NCBI RefSeq assembly: GCF_005765165.1
Contig: NZ_VCIW01000006.1
Coordinates: 1 to 64,000, forward strand
DNA: 64,000 nucleotides
Source of the DNA: Paenibacillus antri
GTDB taxonomy: Bacteria > Bacillota > Bacilli > Paenibacillales > YIM-B00363
Direction: 5' to 3'
The notes beneath the pieces are model-generated. The model was not told the origin of the DNA. It searched no databases and saw nothing but the letters and a program-made list of their open reading frames with translations. Every line of letters begins with the position of its first letter. Position 1 is the first letter of the stretch. Of this stretch, positions 31,893-42,721 are shown one piece after another. The position numbers and the translations under genes were made by a program.

Positions 31893-34268
31893 ATGGAGAT
31901 CCTCATGATCGTTGCTTCTTTCGCATTCGCCGTCGGCTGCTCGTACTTCGCGCTCTCGATTACGGCGAAAAGCACATTCAAGCTGGCCAGCGTCAACTTA
32001 GGCCTGATGTTGATCGCGTCCGTGGTGATGGGGACGGGCAGCTGGGCGATGCATTATGTAGCGATGCTTACCGTTCGCTTCGAAGGGTTGGAGATGACGT
32101 ACAGCGCGCCTCTGGTCTTTATTTCCTTGTTCGTCCCCATTCTGTCCGCGTACGCTGCGTTAGTGCCGGTCTCGCTGCCGCTGTCGGAAGGGGTGCGGAG
32201 CTTCATCGGTACGGTGGTCGTCACGATGGGGGTCAGCTCCTTGCATTTGATCGGCATGTCCGCCTTGCAGATGAACGCGGTCTTGGCTTACGACCACACG
32301 CTGCTGCTGGCCGCCATCTTGTTCGCGCTTACGGCCAGCCATGTCGGGTTCCGGCTGTTCAATTACGAACGGTTCCGTCGCACGAGGTTTCGCATTGCGT
32401 GGAGCTCCCTCTGGTTAGGCGGGTCGATGGTCGGCATGCACTTCCTCGCGATCGCGGGCTCTACGGCGATCCCGATCGGGGCGATGGGCGCCGAGGCGCC
32501 GACGGGAATCGACGAAGGGAACTTATTCAGAACCGTCGTCGTGGTGTTATGCGTCATGTTCACGTTGACGCTCGCGGCCTACCATTTCGCGAGGCGCGCC
32601 GGGATTCGGCTGGAAGCGTTGTTGGAGAGCGAAACGTTGTACAGCAGCATTTTCGCCGGGGCGATGAATGCGATCTTGGTGCTAAGGCCGGATCCCGCGT
32701 TAACCATTGCGGACGTCAACGACCAAGCATGCAAACTGCTGGGGAAATCCAAGCAAGAGCTGTCGGAAGCGCCGCTGGGACAAGTCGTTCCGGAGCACGC
32801 CCGGCGCTTTGTGAACGATGGGCCGCACGGGAGGGAGGAGGAGTGGGATCTGACTTCGGCGGAAGGCGGCGTCCGTCTGGCCCAGGCGATTACCGGCCTA
32901 GTGGAGATCGACGAGTTTACCCGATACCGGGTTACGTTCCTTAGGGATATTACTAGCCTGCGGATGACGCGGATGATTACAGGCGTCTTCCGGCCGCTGT
33001 CGCTGCTGACGATATCCGGCATGCCCTCCGATATGCTGCTCCCTATTCTTCAGCATCTGACGCCGACGTTGTTCCCGCATACGGCGATTCGCTTCGACCC
33101 GGCGCCGGCGGCGCAAACGTTCGAGCCGATTCCTAGCGCGGTCCCAAGAACCAGAGAGATCATCCTGTGGGATGGGACCCTTCTAGGGCGTCTGACCCTG
33201 ACTAGGAAATCCGAACAAGGGCCCGATCCGGACGGGATGGAAGAGGTATGGCTCGACAAGTGCGCGGATTTGCTCGAGATTTCGATCTCCGGCGAGAACG
33301 GAGCGCAATCGGCGGACAACGGCCTCGACACCTTAACGGGGGTAGTAAACGAGGAATTGAAGTTCGAATACGTCGGCCATACGGCGGGAAGGCTGCTGGG
33401 GTATGAACCGGAAGAACTGGAGAACGGTTCGCTGCTAGAGCTGTATCATCCGGACGATTTGAAAATGTTCCTCCTCCGCGTGCGCCGCTCCGAGGACTTG
33501 AAGACGCCGTACCGGCATCAAGTCCGATTGCGGCATAAGGAAGGAAGTTGGGTCGACTTTCATATGATCATCGCCGCGAGCGTAAGACAGGAGCATGCGA
33601 AAATCGTCTTTATGGCGCAGCGGACGGCGGAGAAGCGGGCGTTCGGCTTCCGATACGACGAGAACGAGAAGTACGACTTCCTCTTCGATCATCATCCGGG
33701 CCCCGTCGTTTGCATCGGATTGGACGGGCGGTTCCTGAAGGTGAACCGGGAGCTGGAGAGCCTGACGGGATACCGCTCGGACGAATTGTTGGGGGAATCG
33801 TTCGAGAAGGTCGTATGGGCCGGAGACATAGAGAAGACGAGAGCTCATGTCGAGAAAGCGGCGAACGGGGGCGCGTCGTCTTACGAAATTCGGATTCGAC
33901 GGAAGGACGGGAGAGTGGTACCGCTCCAGGTGACGAATTTCCCCGCGGTCGAGGGCGCGGAGGTGATGGGCGTATTCGGCATCTCGATCGATGCGACCAG
34001 CCTCGGCCGAGGCGCGGCGGAGAACGGCGAGAAGGAGGGAGATGACGGAGAGGCGGCGGACGATCAAGCGGCGAAGATGACGAAGCGGGAAAAGGAAGTC
34101 ATCCGGCTCATCAACTACGGGATGAGCAACAAGGAGATCGCGACGGAGCTCGCGATCAGCGAAAACACGGTGAAAAATCATATCAGCAATATTTTCGCGA
34201 AGCTCAGCATCAGCGACCGCAATCAAGTGCCGATGCTGCCGCCGGATTGTCCTTCCGATCGGGACTAA
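31893..34268 (+). CDS. Membrane MHYT-PAS-LuxR one-component regulator
   Basis: A 791-residue protein. Residues 1-235 hold about seven membrane helices with MHYT sensor motifs: WAMHYVAM near 50, SLHLIGMSAL near 117, VGMHFLAI near 180. This domain is proposed to sense oxygen, CO or NO through bound metal. Then come three PAS-like segments (about 250-360, 480-590, 610-715) and a C-terminal LuxR helix-turn-helix (KMTKREKEVIRLI, SNKEIATELAISENTVKNHI, near 727-775). MHYT is usually joined to GGDEF/EAL or kinase modules; direct fusion to a DNA-binding domain would make a membrane-bound transcription factor. No kinase or partner gene is adjacent. Confidence 0.85.
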   Translation: MEILMIVASFAFAVGCSYFALSITAKSTFKLASVNLGLMLIASVVMGTGSWAMHYVAMLTVRFEGLEMTYSAPLVFISLFVPILSAYAALVPVSLPLSEGVRSFIGTVVVTMGVSSLHLIGMSALQMNAVLAYDHTLLLAAILFALTASHVGFRLFNYERFRRTRFRIAWSSLWLGGSMVGMHFLAIAGSTAIPIGAMGAEAPTGIDEGNLFRTVVVVLCVMFTLTLAAYHFARRAGIRLEALLESETLYSSIFAGAMNAILVLRPDPALTIADVNDQACKLLGKSKQELSEAPLGQVVPEHARRFVNDGPHGREEEWDLTSAEGGVRLAQAITGLVEIDEFTRYRVTFLRDITSLRMTRMITGVFRPLSLLTISGMPSDMLLPILQHLTPTLFPHTAIRFDPAPAAQTFEPIPSAVPRTREIILWDGTLLGRLTLTRKSEQGPDPDGMEEVWLDKCADLLEISISGENGAQSADNGLDTLTGVVNEELKFEYVGHTAGRLLGYEPEELENGSLLELYHPDDLKMFLLRVRRSEDLKTPYRHQVRLRHKEGSWVDFHMIIAASVRQEHAKIVFMAQRTAEKRAFGFRYDENEKYDFLFDHHPGPVVCIGLDGRFLKVNRELESLTGYRSDELLGESFEKVVWAGDIEKTRAHVEKAANGGASSYEIRIRRKDGRVVPLQVTNFPAVEGAEVMGVFGISIDATSLGRGAAENGEKEGDDGEAADDQAAKMTKREKEVIRLINYGMSNKEIATELAISENTVKNHISNIFAKLSISDRNQVPMLPPDCPSDRD

Positions 34269-34334
34269 AGCATAGAACGGAAGGATACAATGGTGAAGGT
34301 GTCAAAAGACGGGAAAAAATTTTGCTCTGTCCCC

Positions 34335-34363
34335 TTGAAATCGGTCCGGGAAATGAGTAAAAT
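34335..34363 (+). promoter_or_regulatory. Sigma-A promoter of groESL
   Basis: TTGAAA (34335-34340) and TAAAAT (34358-34363), 17 apart. The start point should fall just before the CIRCE element. Confidence 0.85.
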
Positions 34364-34377
34364 TTGAATCGTGAGTG

Positions 34378-34404
34378 TTAGCACTAACCACATGCGAGTG
34401 CTAA
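34378..34404 (+). promoter_or_regulatory. CIRCE element (HrcA operator)
   Basis: TTAGCACTA-N9-GAGTGCTAA matches the CIRCE consensus TTAGCACTC-N9-GAGTGCTAA with one mismatch in the left arm. It lies at the predicted start of the groESL transcript, as in other Bacilli, implying HrcA repression. Confidence 0.95.
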
Positions 34405-34452
34405 CAAAAAGGGAAACCTTGGAGAACCATATTTGAAGGAGGCCATTTTGTC

Positions 34453-34734
34453 ATGATCAAACCTTTGGGAGATCGCGTAGTCATCGAAGCCATCGCGAAA
34501 GAAGAGACGACGGCTAGCGGAATCGTATTGCCGGAGACGGCGAAAGAGAAGCCGCAAGAAGGCAAAGTCGTCGCCGTCGGCGCTGGCGCCTACAAAGACG
34601 GCGAGCGCATTCCGCTCGACGTGAAGGAAGGCGACCGTGTGATTTTCTCGAAATACGCAGGCACGGAAGTGAAATTCGAAGGCCGCGAATTGTTGATCAT
34701 GCGGGAGAGCGACATTCTCGCCGTCCTCGGCTGA
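34453..34734 (+). CDS. groES: Co-chaperonin GroES
   Basis: The 93-residue lid of the GroEL chamber. [12 protein letters not shown] at the start, the mobile-loop region with TASGIVLP near residues 20-28, and a GG-less but otherwise typical barrel ending ILAVLG. GGAGG precedes the ATG. groEL follows after 62 bases. Confidence 0.98.
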   Translation: MIKPLGDRVVIEAIAKEETTASGIVLPETAKEKPQEGKVVAVGAGAYKDGERIPLDVKEGDRVIFSKYAGTEVKFEGRELLIMRESDILAVLG

Positions 34735-34781
34735 TCGCAGTTTACACATACGCACGGACAAGCATTTTCAAGACAATCTAG

Positions 34782-36463
<1,682 letters not shown>

Positions 36464-36482
36464 GGTTTCCACATATGCGAAG

Positions 36483-36516
36483 AAGAGACCTCTCTGAGCT
36501 GAGAGGTCTCTTCTTT
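36483..36516 (+). terminator. Rho-independent terminator of groESL
   Basis: AAGAGACCTCTC with GAGAGGTCTCTT (six-base loop TGAGCT), then CTTT. Confidence 0.85.
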
Positions 36517-36520
36517 ATGG

Positions 36521-36565
36521 GAGCTTTCTTATTAAGCATTAGAAATGCGCTTAATAAGAAAGCTC
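36521..36565. repeat. Perfect 17-base inverted repeat upstream of cadC
   Basis: GAGCTTTCTTATTAAGC (36521-36537) and its exact complement (36549-36565) flank an 11-base loop, then TTTCG. AT-rich and different in composition from the groESL side. It could be another terminator or the trace of a mobile-element end at the border of the cad operon. Confidence 0.65.
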
Positions 36566-36577
36566 TTTCGTTTGAAC

Positions 36578-36597
36578 ATTTAAATACATATTTGAAT
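36578..36597. promoter_or_regulatory. CadC operator
   Basis: ATTTAAATA-CA-TATTTGAAT is a nine-base inverted repeat with one mismatch. It resembles the staphylococcal CadC operator (CTCAAATAAATATTTGAAT). It overlaps the -35 of the cadCA promoter, so bound CadC would block it. Confidence 0.75.
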
Positions 36598-36620
36598 AAT
36601 GTATAGGGGTATGCTATCCT
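36592..36620 (+). promoter_or_regulatory. Promoter of cadC-cadA
   Basis: TTGAAT (36592-36597), 17-base spacer, TATCCT (36615-36620); the start codon of cadC lies 37 bases on. The -35 is inside the CadC-like operator. Confidence 0.65.
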
Positions 36621-36656
36621 ATATTCAAATCAATATGAGAATGAGTGGTGCCAAGC

Positions 36657-37019
36657 ATGAGCGATATTTGCGATGTGTTTTGTTACGACGAAGAGAAGGT
36701 TTCGAAGCTGAAGCTGGAACTCGCCTCCTACGATACGGTAAGTATGACGAAGATCTTTAAGGCTTTAGCGGATGATACGCGCGCGAAAATTGCACTTATG
36801 CTTTGTCGAACGGATGAACTGTGCGTTTGCGATGTTGCGAACGTCATCGGAACAACGATTCCGAATGCATCGCATCATTTACGATTGCTGCGGAATCTTG
36901 GATTAGCGAAATACCGAAAGGAAGGCAAACTCGTTTTTTACTCTATGGATGACGAGCCTATAAAACAGCTGATTTCGATGGCTTTAGAGCATAGTAAAGA
37001 GAGAAAAGCGCTTGCGTAA
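36657..37019 (+). CDS. cadC: Cd/Pb/Zn-responsive repressor CadC (ArsR family)
   Basis: A 120-residue winged-helix repressor that leaves DNA when it binds Cd, Pb or Zn. It keeps the CadC metal ligands: the N-terminal Cys pair in DICDVFCYDEEKV and the ELCVCD pair in the recognition region (near residue 56), plus the ASHHLRLL recognition helix. A GTG four codons upstream is a possible alternative start; the ribosome site is weak for both. cadA follows after 15 bases, and a matching operator precedes it. Confidence 0.93.
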   Translation: MSDICDVFCYDEEKVSKLKLELASYDTVSMTKIFKALADDTRAKIALMLCRTDELCVCDVANVIGTTIPNASHHLRLLRNLGLAKYRKEGKLVFYSMDDEPIKQLISMALEHSKERKALA

Positions 37020-37034
37020 AAGGAGCGGTGTCCA

Positions 37035-39407
37035 ATGAGTCGCGAAGATCGGATAGATCATTGCTGCAGCGCTCCGAGTAAGGAAGCAAGCAGCAAACCT
37101 AAATATAAAAGTTTGGATTTTACAATGGTTTCTCAATCCCAAGATGCGTCCGCGAAGCAGGCATCATCTTGTTGCTCGGATGAAACCGGGGAGGGCTCCT
37201 GCTGCGCTGTAGAGAAACAAGAGACGGAGTCTTGCTGTTCAGGCGACGCGGGAAGCAAGGCGGAGCATCCGCTGGCGTCTTCGTCCGGTATTCAGGGATC
37301 GACATTGAAGACCTACGAGATTGAAGGGATGGACTGCGGCTCTTGCGCGCTCACCATCGAGAATCATCTGAAGAAGCTGCCGGACGTAAAACGAGTCGAG
37401 GTCAACTTTTCGACGGGGAAGATGCGCATCGAACACGATAATTCGGTGGAGGATATCGTAAACGAAGTTGCGAAAGTCGGTTATAAGGCAGCGCCCGCCT
37501 CTAGGAAGCGGAAAACGGCGGCGGAAGCCGACACGCCGGGTTTATCCGGGAATTGGTTGGTCGCATGGTCTGGCGTCACGCTTCTCTTGGGTTTCGTCGG
37601 ATCTCTAACCGGCGTATCCTCCGGCCTTACGACATTCCTGTATATTGTTTCAATGATCGCAGGCGGATATAAGCCGGTAAAGAGCGCTTATTATGCGCTG
37701 AAGAGCCGATCCTTGGATATGAACGTCTTGATGAGCGCCGCGGCGATCGGGGCGGCGCTGATTGGAGAATGGTTCGAGGGCGCTACGGTCGTATGGTTAT
37801 TCGCAATCGGGAATGTATTGCAAAACCGATCGATCGATAAAACAAGGGACTCCATCCGAAAGTTGATGGATTTGACGCCGCCGGAGGCTTGGTTGGTCAA
37901 GCCGGAAGGGTTGGTTCGCGTCCCGGTGGAGGAAGTCGTCATCGGCCACGCGGTCGTCGTGAAGCCGGGCGAGAGAATTCCGTTGGATGGAGAAGTTCGG
38001 AAAGGAACTTCAACCGTAAACCAGGCGCCGATTACAGGGGAGTCCGTTCCTGTCGATAAGGAACCTGGCGACCCCGTGTATGCCGGTACGATCAACGAAG
38101 AGGGTTCCTTAGAAATCAGAGTGACGAAGCTGGTCGAGGATACGACGGTCGCGAAGATCATTCGGCTTGTCGAAGAGGCGCAAGAGAAGAAGGCGCCTAC
38201 GGAGGCGTTCGTCGATCGGTTTGCGAGAATCTATACTCCCGTCGTCTTTATCGTCGCGCTGCTCGTCATCGTGTTTCCTCCATTGATCGGTTGGGGGACG
38301 TGGGCGGAATGGTTTTATCGGGGCTTGGAGCTTCTGGTCGTTGCCTGCCCATGCGCTCTCGTGATTTCTACGCCTGTAGCGATCGTGTCGGCGATCGGCA
38401 ACGCCGCGAGGAACGGCGTATTGATCAAAGGCGGCGCCTTCTTGGAGATTGCAGGCAAGATCGATGCGATCGCGTTCGATAAAACAGGCACCTTAACGGA
38501 AGGGAAGCCGAAAGTGACCTTCGTCGAAGCGTACGGCGCGCCTGTGGAAACGGTTATGTCGATCGCTCGGACGCTGGAGGAAGAATCGAAGCACCCGATC
38601 GCGCAAGCGGTCGTAAAGTATGCAGCCGAGAAGAACGTTCCCCTTCGGGAAGGAGAAGGTTTTCGAGCCATCGTCGGGAAGGGCGTGCAAGCTACGATCG
38701 AAGGGAAGGAATATTTCGCCGGCAACCTGAAGTTGTTTCAAGACATGAATGTACAGATCCAGTCCATACAACAGAAAGCAGCTCAGCTGCAGACCGACGG
38801 CAATTCGATTGTGCTGGTCGGTACGCGCGATTCGCTGCTCGGTATGATCGCCGTTGCGGATACCATTCGCGACGTTGCGGTAAACGCGGTTACGAAGCTG
38901 AAAGGGGCGGGCGTCCGGGAGCTCATTATGCTTACCGGCGATAATGAAGGGACTGCAAAGAAAATTTCCGGGCAGGCCGGGGTTACCCGGTACTTCGCCG
39001 ATTTGCTCCCGGAGCAAAAGGTGGATGCCGTAAAGCAAATGCAGCAGGAAGGCTATAAGATCGCAATGGTCGGCGACGGGATTAACGATGCTCCCGCGCT
39101 TGCAACGGCAGATCTTGGGATCGCGATGGGAGGGGCGGGCACCGATACCGCCATGGAAACCGCCGACATTGTCCTTATGGCCGATAATCTGGAGAAGCTT
39201 CCGCATACGATTCGTCTGAGTCGGCAGGCGATGACCATTATCAAGCAAAACATCGTGTTTTCGCTGTTCATTAAATTCATTGCGCTCGCATTGATCTTCC
39301 CGGGTTGGCTCACGCTGTGGCTTGCCGTACTAAGCGACACCGGGGCGGCAATCCTTGTGATCCTGAACAGCATGAGGCTGTTGGCGAAACTTCCTTCTCT
39401 TAAATGA
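37035..39407 (+). CDS. cadA: P1B-type Cd/Zn/Pb-exporting ATPase CadA
   Basis: Membrane pump of 790 aa that expels divalent soft metals. The first 80 residues are a metal-binding leader with four Cys-Cys pairs (DHCC, SSCC, GSCC, ESCC). One heavy-metal-associated domain follows with GMDCGSC near 97-103. Then the P-type core: TGES actuator motif, CPC in the sixth helix (near 435), DKTGT phosphorylation site (near 481), HP and GDGINDAPA motifs. The CPC and a single HMA domain fit the P1B-2 group. A terminator follows. Base composition is lower in GC than the flanking genes, which suggests transfer. Confidence 0.95.
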   Translation: MSREDRIDHCCSAPSKEASSKPKYKSLDFTMVSQSQDASAKQASSCCSDETGEGSCCAVEKQETESCCSGDAGSKAEHPLASSSGIQGSTLKTYEIEGMDCGSCALTIENHLKKLPDVKRVEVNFSTGKMRIEHDNSVEDIVNEVAKVGYKAAPASRKRKTAAEADTPGLSGNWLVAWSGVTLLLGFVGSLTGVSSGLTTFLYIVSMIAGGYKPVKSAYYALKSRSLDMNVLMSAAAIGAALIGEWFEGATVVWLFAIGNVLQNRSIDKTRDSIRKLMDLTPPEAWLVKPEGLVRVPVEEVVIGHAVVVKPGERIPLDGEVRKGTSTVNQAPITGESVPVDKEPGDPVYAGTINEEGSLEIRVTKLVEDTTVAKIIRLVEEAQEKKAPTEAFVDRFARIYTPVVFIVALLVIVFPPLIGWGTWAEWFYRGLELLVVACPCALVISTPVAIVSAIGNAARNGVLIKGGAFLEIAGKIDAIAFDKTGTLTEGKPKVTFVEAYGAPVETVMSIARTLEEESKHPIAQAVVKYAAEKNVPLREGEGFRAIVGKGVQATIEGKEYFAGNLKLFQDMNVQIQSIQQKAAQLQTDGNSIVLVGTRDSLLGMIAVADTIRDVAVNAVTKLKGAGVRELIMLTGDNEGTAKKISGQAGVTRYFADLLPEQKVDAVKQMQQEGYKIAMVGDGINDAPALATADLGIAMGGAGTDTAMETADIVLMADNLEKLPHTIRLSRQAMTIIKQNIVFSLFIKFIALALIFPGWLTLWLAVLSDTGAAILVILNSMRLLAKLPSLK

Positions 39408-39410
39408 CAG

Positions 39411-39447
39411 AAAACCCCTGATTTCGTGAGAAATCAAGGGTTTTTTT
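39411..39447 (+). terminator. Terminator after cadA
   Basis: AAAACCCCTGATTTC with GAAATCAAGGGTTTT around GTGA, followed by a run of T. Confidence 0.95.
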
Positions 39448-39468
39448 CGTGTCCACGCTAGCCTGGTT

Positions 39469-39666
39469 TCATTCAGGCGAAGCTTCGTCTTCCTCGCGTA
39501 CGTCGTATTTATTGACGTGAGCCGTAAAGGCCGCCACCGCTTCCAGATCTGGATTCTCGTTCATGGCTTCGGAACTTACAGTCGAAGCTACGGTTTTTAC
39601 TTCGTCTTCCGTCTTGTCGAGAAAGTTCGCTTGATCGGCCTTCAGCGTTTCAAGTCGATTGCTCAT
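39469..39666 (-). CDS. Small acidic protein of unknown function
   Basis: A 65-residue soluble, acidic protein (MSNRLETLKADQANFLD start; EEDEASPE end), without Cys or membrane segments. A good GGAGGAAGG ribosome site precedes the ATG, which supports that it is translated. I do not recognise the family. It follows the membrane-protein gene upstream on the same strand after about 60 bases. Confidence 0.6.
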   Translation of the reverse strand: MSNRLETLKADQANFLDKTEDEVKTVASTVSSEAMNENPDLEAVAAFTAHVNKYDVREEDEASPE

Positions 39667-39729
39667 TGATTTCCTTCCTCCTCTCCGAGTGCAAGTTATC
39701 CCGTTTAGCTTTCGCCGCGAGACGGGGGA

Positions 39730-40170
39730 TTATCCTTGCTCGTTTCTCATCAGCCTTAAGTGCCACGGTAGAAAGACGACGAATACGAAAATAAATACAG
39801 GGATGGAGTACCATGTCCTCCATCCTTTGTTTTCCATATAGCCCGATGCAACTGCTCCCCATTCGCCAAGAAAAGCGACAACAACCCATATCCATCGATA
39901 TAAGAGGGTCTTTTTTACGGCCAGAAAGTTGAGGTACACTAAACCGATCGCCGGCGGAACGATGGAAACGAAAATAAGGTCGATCAGATACGTCTTCGGG
40001 GATGGACCGATTTGAAAGGCTTTGAACACGTCTCCGACCAATACGTCTCCAACCCAAGTGCCGAATCCGATGATTCCGGCGCTATAATACATTTCTTTAG
40101 CCGTAAGGTGTTTCGGCATAACTAACAAGATCAGGAGTAGAACCCCCATACATGCATATGGATACCACAT
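39730..40170 (-). CDS. Small integral membrane protein (CBO0543-like) of unknown function
   Basis: A 146-residue protein with five predicted helices (about 3-18, 28-48, 62-82, 92-112, 122-140) and an invariant-looking YSAGIIGFGTWVGDVL segment. Similar short polytopic proteins are common in Bacillaceae without a known role. Composition is AT-richer than average here, like the cad operon. Confidence 0.55.
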   Translation of the reverse strand: MWYPYACMGVLLLILLVMPKHLTAKEMYYSAGIIGFGTWVGDVLVGDVFKAFQIGPSPKTYLIDLIFVSIVPPAIGLVYLNFLAVKKTLLYRWIWVVVAFLGEWGAVASGYMENKGWRTWYSIPVFIFVFVVFLPWHLRLMRNEQG

Positions 40171-40442
40171 CGTCGGCCGGTTCCTTCCTTATTCGATTTA
40201 GCTTACTATTACTGCTTAATATGTCTTTACGTTGGATTTTTATTCTCTACAGCATTCATCGGCAGGCCTATTCTAATTTGATTTCCTCTGCTCAGGAGCA
40301 ACTCTTCCGTCTGAGCAAAAGACATCAGGTTAGAAAGAACAGGCAATAACAAGAGGCATGAAGCTTGCATTTTGTAAGTTTTCTGTAAGGCCCGCGTGGT
40401 TAGATCGAATTATCGGATCGCCACGTAGGGAAGGGGAAAGGT
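40171..40442. other. Divergent intergenic region
   Basis: No supported gene. The rightward half carries a dyad (CGTGG near 40398 and CCACG near 40421) just before the GGGAAGGGGAAAGG ribosome site of the next gene. No clear promoter was assigned. Confidence 0.4.
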
Positions 40443-41561
40443 ATGCGCTTCGGAAAAGGATTCGCGATGAGTAACGTATTGCTTGCGGGGTCATTGTTCT
40501 TTGCCTCCGGGGCATCTGCCGCTGAGCTGTGGTCTACGGAGTTATGGTCGGAGGAGACGGAAGAATCGCCCGGAGGAGGCCCCGCGGGAGGAAGTCCTTC
40601 GGGATCGGGGCTCTGGTCCGACGATCTCTGGTCGGAGCCGCCCGCCGGGAGCTGGCCGCGCGAGCCTTCGCCGACGGCGCCCGACCCGAAGCCGGTGCCT
40701 GAACCGAAGCCGGCGCCGGCGCCTGAGCCTCAACGGCCTGCGGAGCCCGAAGAGAAGCCGGACCCTGCGGAACCGCCGCAACCGGCGCCATCGGACGTCT
40801 CGAATACGATTACGATGCAGATCGGTTCTTCGACGGCGATCGTCCGAGGCAAGGAGACGGCGCTGAGCGTCCCTCCGTTCACGATCAACGGACGCGCGAT
40901 GATTCCGCTGCGCTTCATCGGCGAGGCGCTGCAAGCCGATGTCGCTTGGTCGGAGGCGGAGCAGAAGGTTACCCTCGAGCTGCAAGGGAAGAAGGCGCAG
41001 CTTTGGGTCAACCGGACGGAGGCGATCTTGGACGGCAAGACGGCCGCATTGGATTTTCCGCCGATGGTGCTGAACGGGACGACGTTAGTGCCGCTGCGGT
41101 TCGTGGGCGAATTTTTCGGTTATCGGGTGGAGTACGACGGCGCGACCGAGAAGATCACGATCGTCGACCCGACGAAGCCCGCGCCTGAGCCGGCGCCCGA
41201 TCCGGAGCAGCCGAAGCCGAAGCCCGGAGATATCGGCTTCGATTATTTCGGTACATGGGAGCTTCGAGCGGAAGGACGCGATAAGGGGATCGCGATGGGG
41301 AAGCTGATCGTGAGCGAGGACGGCGTCTACGGGATCGCCAGCGCCGGGAACGGCGTCGTTACGGGGACGTGGCGATGGGCCGCGAAAGACGAAGTGATCG
41401 GTCAGGACCATGCGCTGATCTTGGAGGACGGCCCTACCGGCGTCGATTGGGTGTTGATCCCGAAGCCGGACGGTCTCGTCAGCGTCAGATATCACTATGG
41501 CTATACGGGCGAGTTGAAGATTTGGTTCGAATACTCGCTCGGCATCCGAGTCGACGAGTAA
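40443..41561 (+). CDS. Secreted CuAO_N-domain protein 1
   Basis: A 372-residue exported protein. Signal peptide to about residue 27 (ASGASA), then a Trp-rich segment with repeated LWS-(T/D)-(E/D)LWSE, then a Pro/Glu linker (about 78-118). Residues 125-245 are a copper-amine-oxidase-N-like domain pair, with INGRAMIPLRFIGEAL and LNGTTLVPLRFVGEFF. The C-terminal part (from 262) forms a small FGTWELRAE domain of unknown type. Such proteins in Paenibacillus bind the cell wall or are secreted; no enzyme activity is implied. A paralogue follows 26 bases downstream. Confidence 0.8.
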   Translation: MRFGKGFAMSNVLLAGSLFFASGASAAELWSTELWSEETEESPGGGPAGGSPSGSGLWSDDLWSEPPAGSWPREPSPTAPDPKPVPEPKPAPAPEPQRPAEPEEKPDPAEPPQPAPSDVSNTITMQIGSSTAIVRGKETALSVPPFTINGRAMIPLRFIGEALQADVAWSEAEQKVTLELQGKKAQLWVNRTEAILDGKTAALDFPPMVLNGTTLVPLRFVGEFFGYRVEYDGATEKITIVDPTKPAPEPAPDPEQPKPKPGDIGFDYFGTWELRAEGRDKGIAMGKLIVSEDGVYGIASAGNGVVTGTWRWAAKDEVIGQDHALILEDGPTGVDWVLIPKPDGLVSVRYHYGYTGELKIWFEYSLGIRVDE

Positions 41562-41587
41562 TTTTCCAGAGAGGGAGAGGAAGCGGG

Positions 41588-42646
41588 ATGATGAGGAAGG
41601 ATCACTGGAGGAAGGTTTTCTTTGCGGTTCCTGCGCTCGCATTGGTTAGCTCCGCAACGGCCGGCGCAACGGAAGTATGGACGTCGCCGACGTATACCGA
41701 GCAGTGGTCGTCGCCGACGTATACGGAGCAATGGAGCGTGGAGCCGGAGGAGAAGGCGCCGACGCCTGCGCCTGCGAAAGAGGCCGCGCCTGCGCCCGCC
41801 GCCGCGCCGAAGTCGTCGGACGACTCGATCTACATTCGTCTCAAGCTCGACAGCAAGCAAGCCGTCATCCAGAACGAAAATGTAACGCTCGACGCCCCCC
41901 CGACCGCCGTCAATGGGCGAACGATGGTGCCGTTTCGTTTTCTAGGGGAAGCTCTTCGGGCTACCGTCGACTGGGATGCGGCGAAGGAGCAGATTACGCT
42001 GTCGCTGCGGGACAACACCGTCGTCCTGAAGATGAACCAGTCTTCCGCCTTGGTGAACGGCCGGACGGTACCGATGGATGCCCCGCCTGTCATCTCCGGG
42101 GGCCGGACGCTCGTCCCGCTGCGGTTCATCGCGGAAAATCTGGACCTGTCGGTCACGCATACGGCGTCGACGAATACGATCGAAATCGGGAATTCGCCGA
42201 CAGGCGGCGGTAGCGCAGGGAATGAACCGTCTGCTCCTGCGGCCCATGTCCAAGAGCCCATCACCGACTTCGAGCAGCTGTACGGCACTTGGCATCTCTG
42301 GACGCCGGGCGGCGCGACGAACTTGTATTATACGGATACGGGTAACTATGCGACCCATATATACGATGCGGGCGCGGAGCAAGGCACCGTCACCATCAAC
42401 GCCGACGGAACGTTCGCAATGCAGCATGCGCTCTGGGGCGATGCGGAAGGGGAATGGAGACTCTCGTTCCCGGCGGAAATCAACGGGGAGCGCATCCTCG
42501 CCATCGTGCTTCAACAAGGGTCGGGCGACTACGATTGGGCGGTCGCTCCGGGACAGAACGGGAAGATTCGCCTGCTCTCCAGCTGGGGCGCCTGGGCGGA
42601 CGGCAGTTCGAGCTGGTTATTCGAATCGGAGCTGTATAAGAAATAA
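41588..42646 (+). CDS. Secreted CuAO_N-domain protein 2
   Basis: A 352-residue paralogue of the preceding protein. Signal peptide to about residue 27, then an imperfect tandem PTYTEQWSSPTYTEQWS, Pro/Ala linker, CuAO_N-like pair (VNGRTMVPFRFLGEAL and SGGRTLVPLRFIAENL), and a C-terminal YGTWHLW domain. Both proteins end in a similar lipocalin-sized segment with GT and W residues, suggesting a shared fold. ATG at 41588 or 41591. Probably co-transcribed with the first. Confidence 0.8.
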   Translation: MMRKDHWRKVFFAVPALALVSSATAGATEVWTSPTYTEQWSSPTYTEQWSVEPEEKAPTPAPAKEAAPAPAAAPKSSDDSIYIRLKLDSKQAVIQNENVTLDAPPTAVNGRTMVPFRFLGEALRATVDWDAAKEQITLSLRDNTVVLKMNQSSALVNGRTVPMDAPPVISGGRTLVPLRFIAENLDLSVTHTASTNTIEIGNSPTGGGSAGNEPSAPAAHVQEPITDFEQLYGTWHLWTPGGATNLYYTDTGNYATHIYDAGAEQGTVTINADGTFAMQHALWGDAEGEWRLSFPAEINGERILAIVLQQGSGDYDWAVAPGQNGKIRLLSSWGAWADGSSSWLFESELYKK

Positions 42647-42721
42647 TTCGTATACGCTCGTCATTCGCCTCATATAATGTACTCCGCACCGCGGAAATAC
42701 ATAGAGGAGGATGTGAATTGC

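Noticed and set aside
40152-40349. A 65-codon rightward frame over the start of the small membrane-protein gene
   Set aside because: It overlaps the start of a better leftward gene with five helices and lacks a ribosome site.
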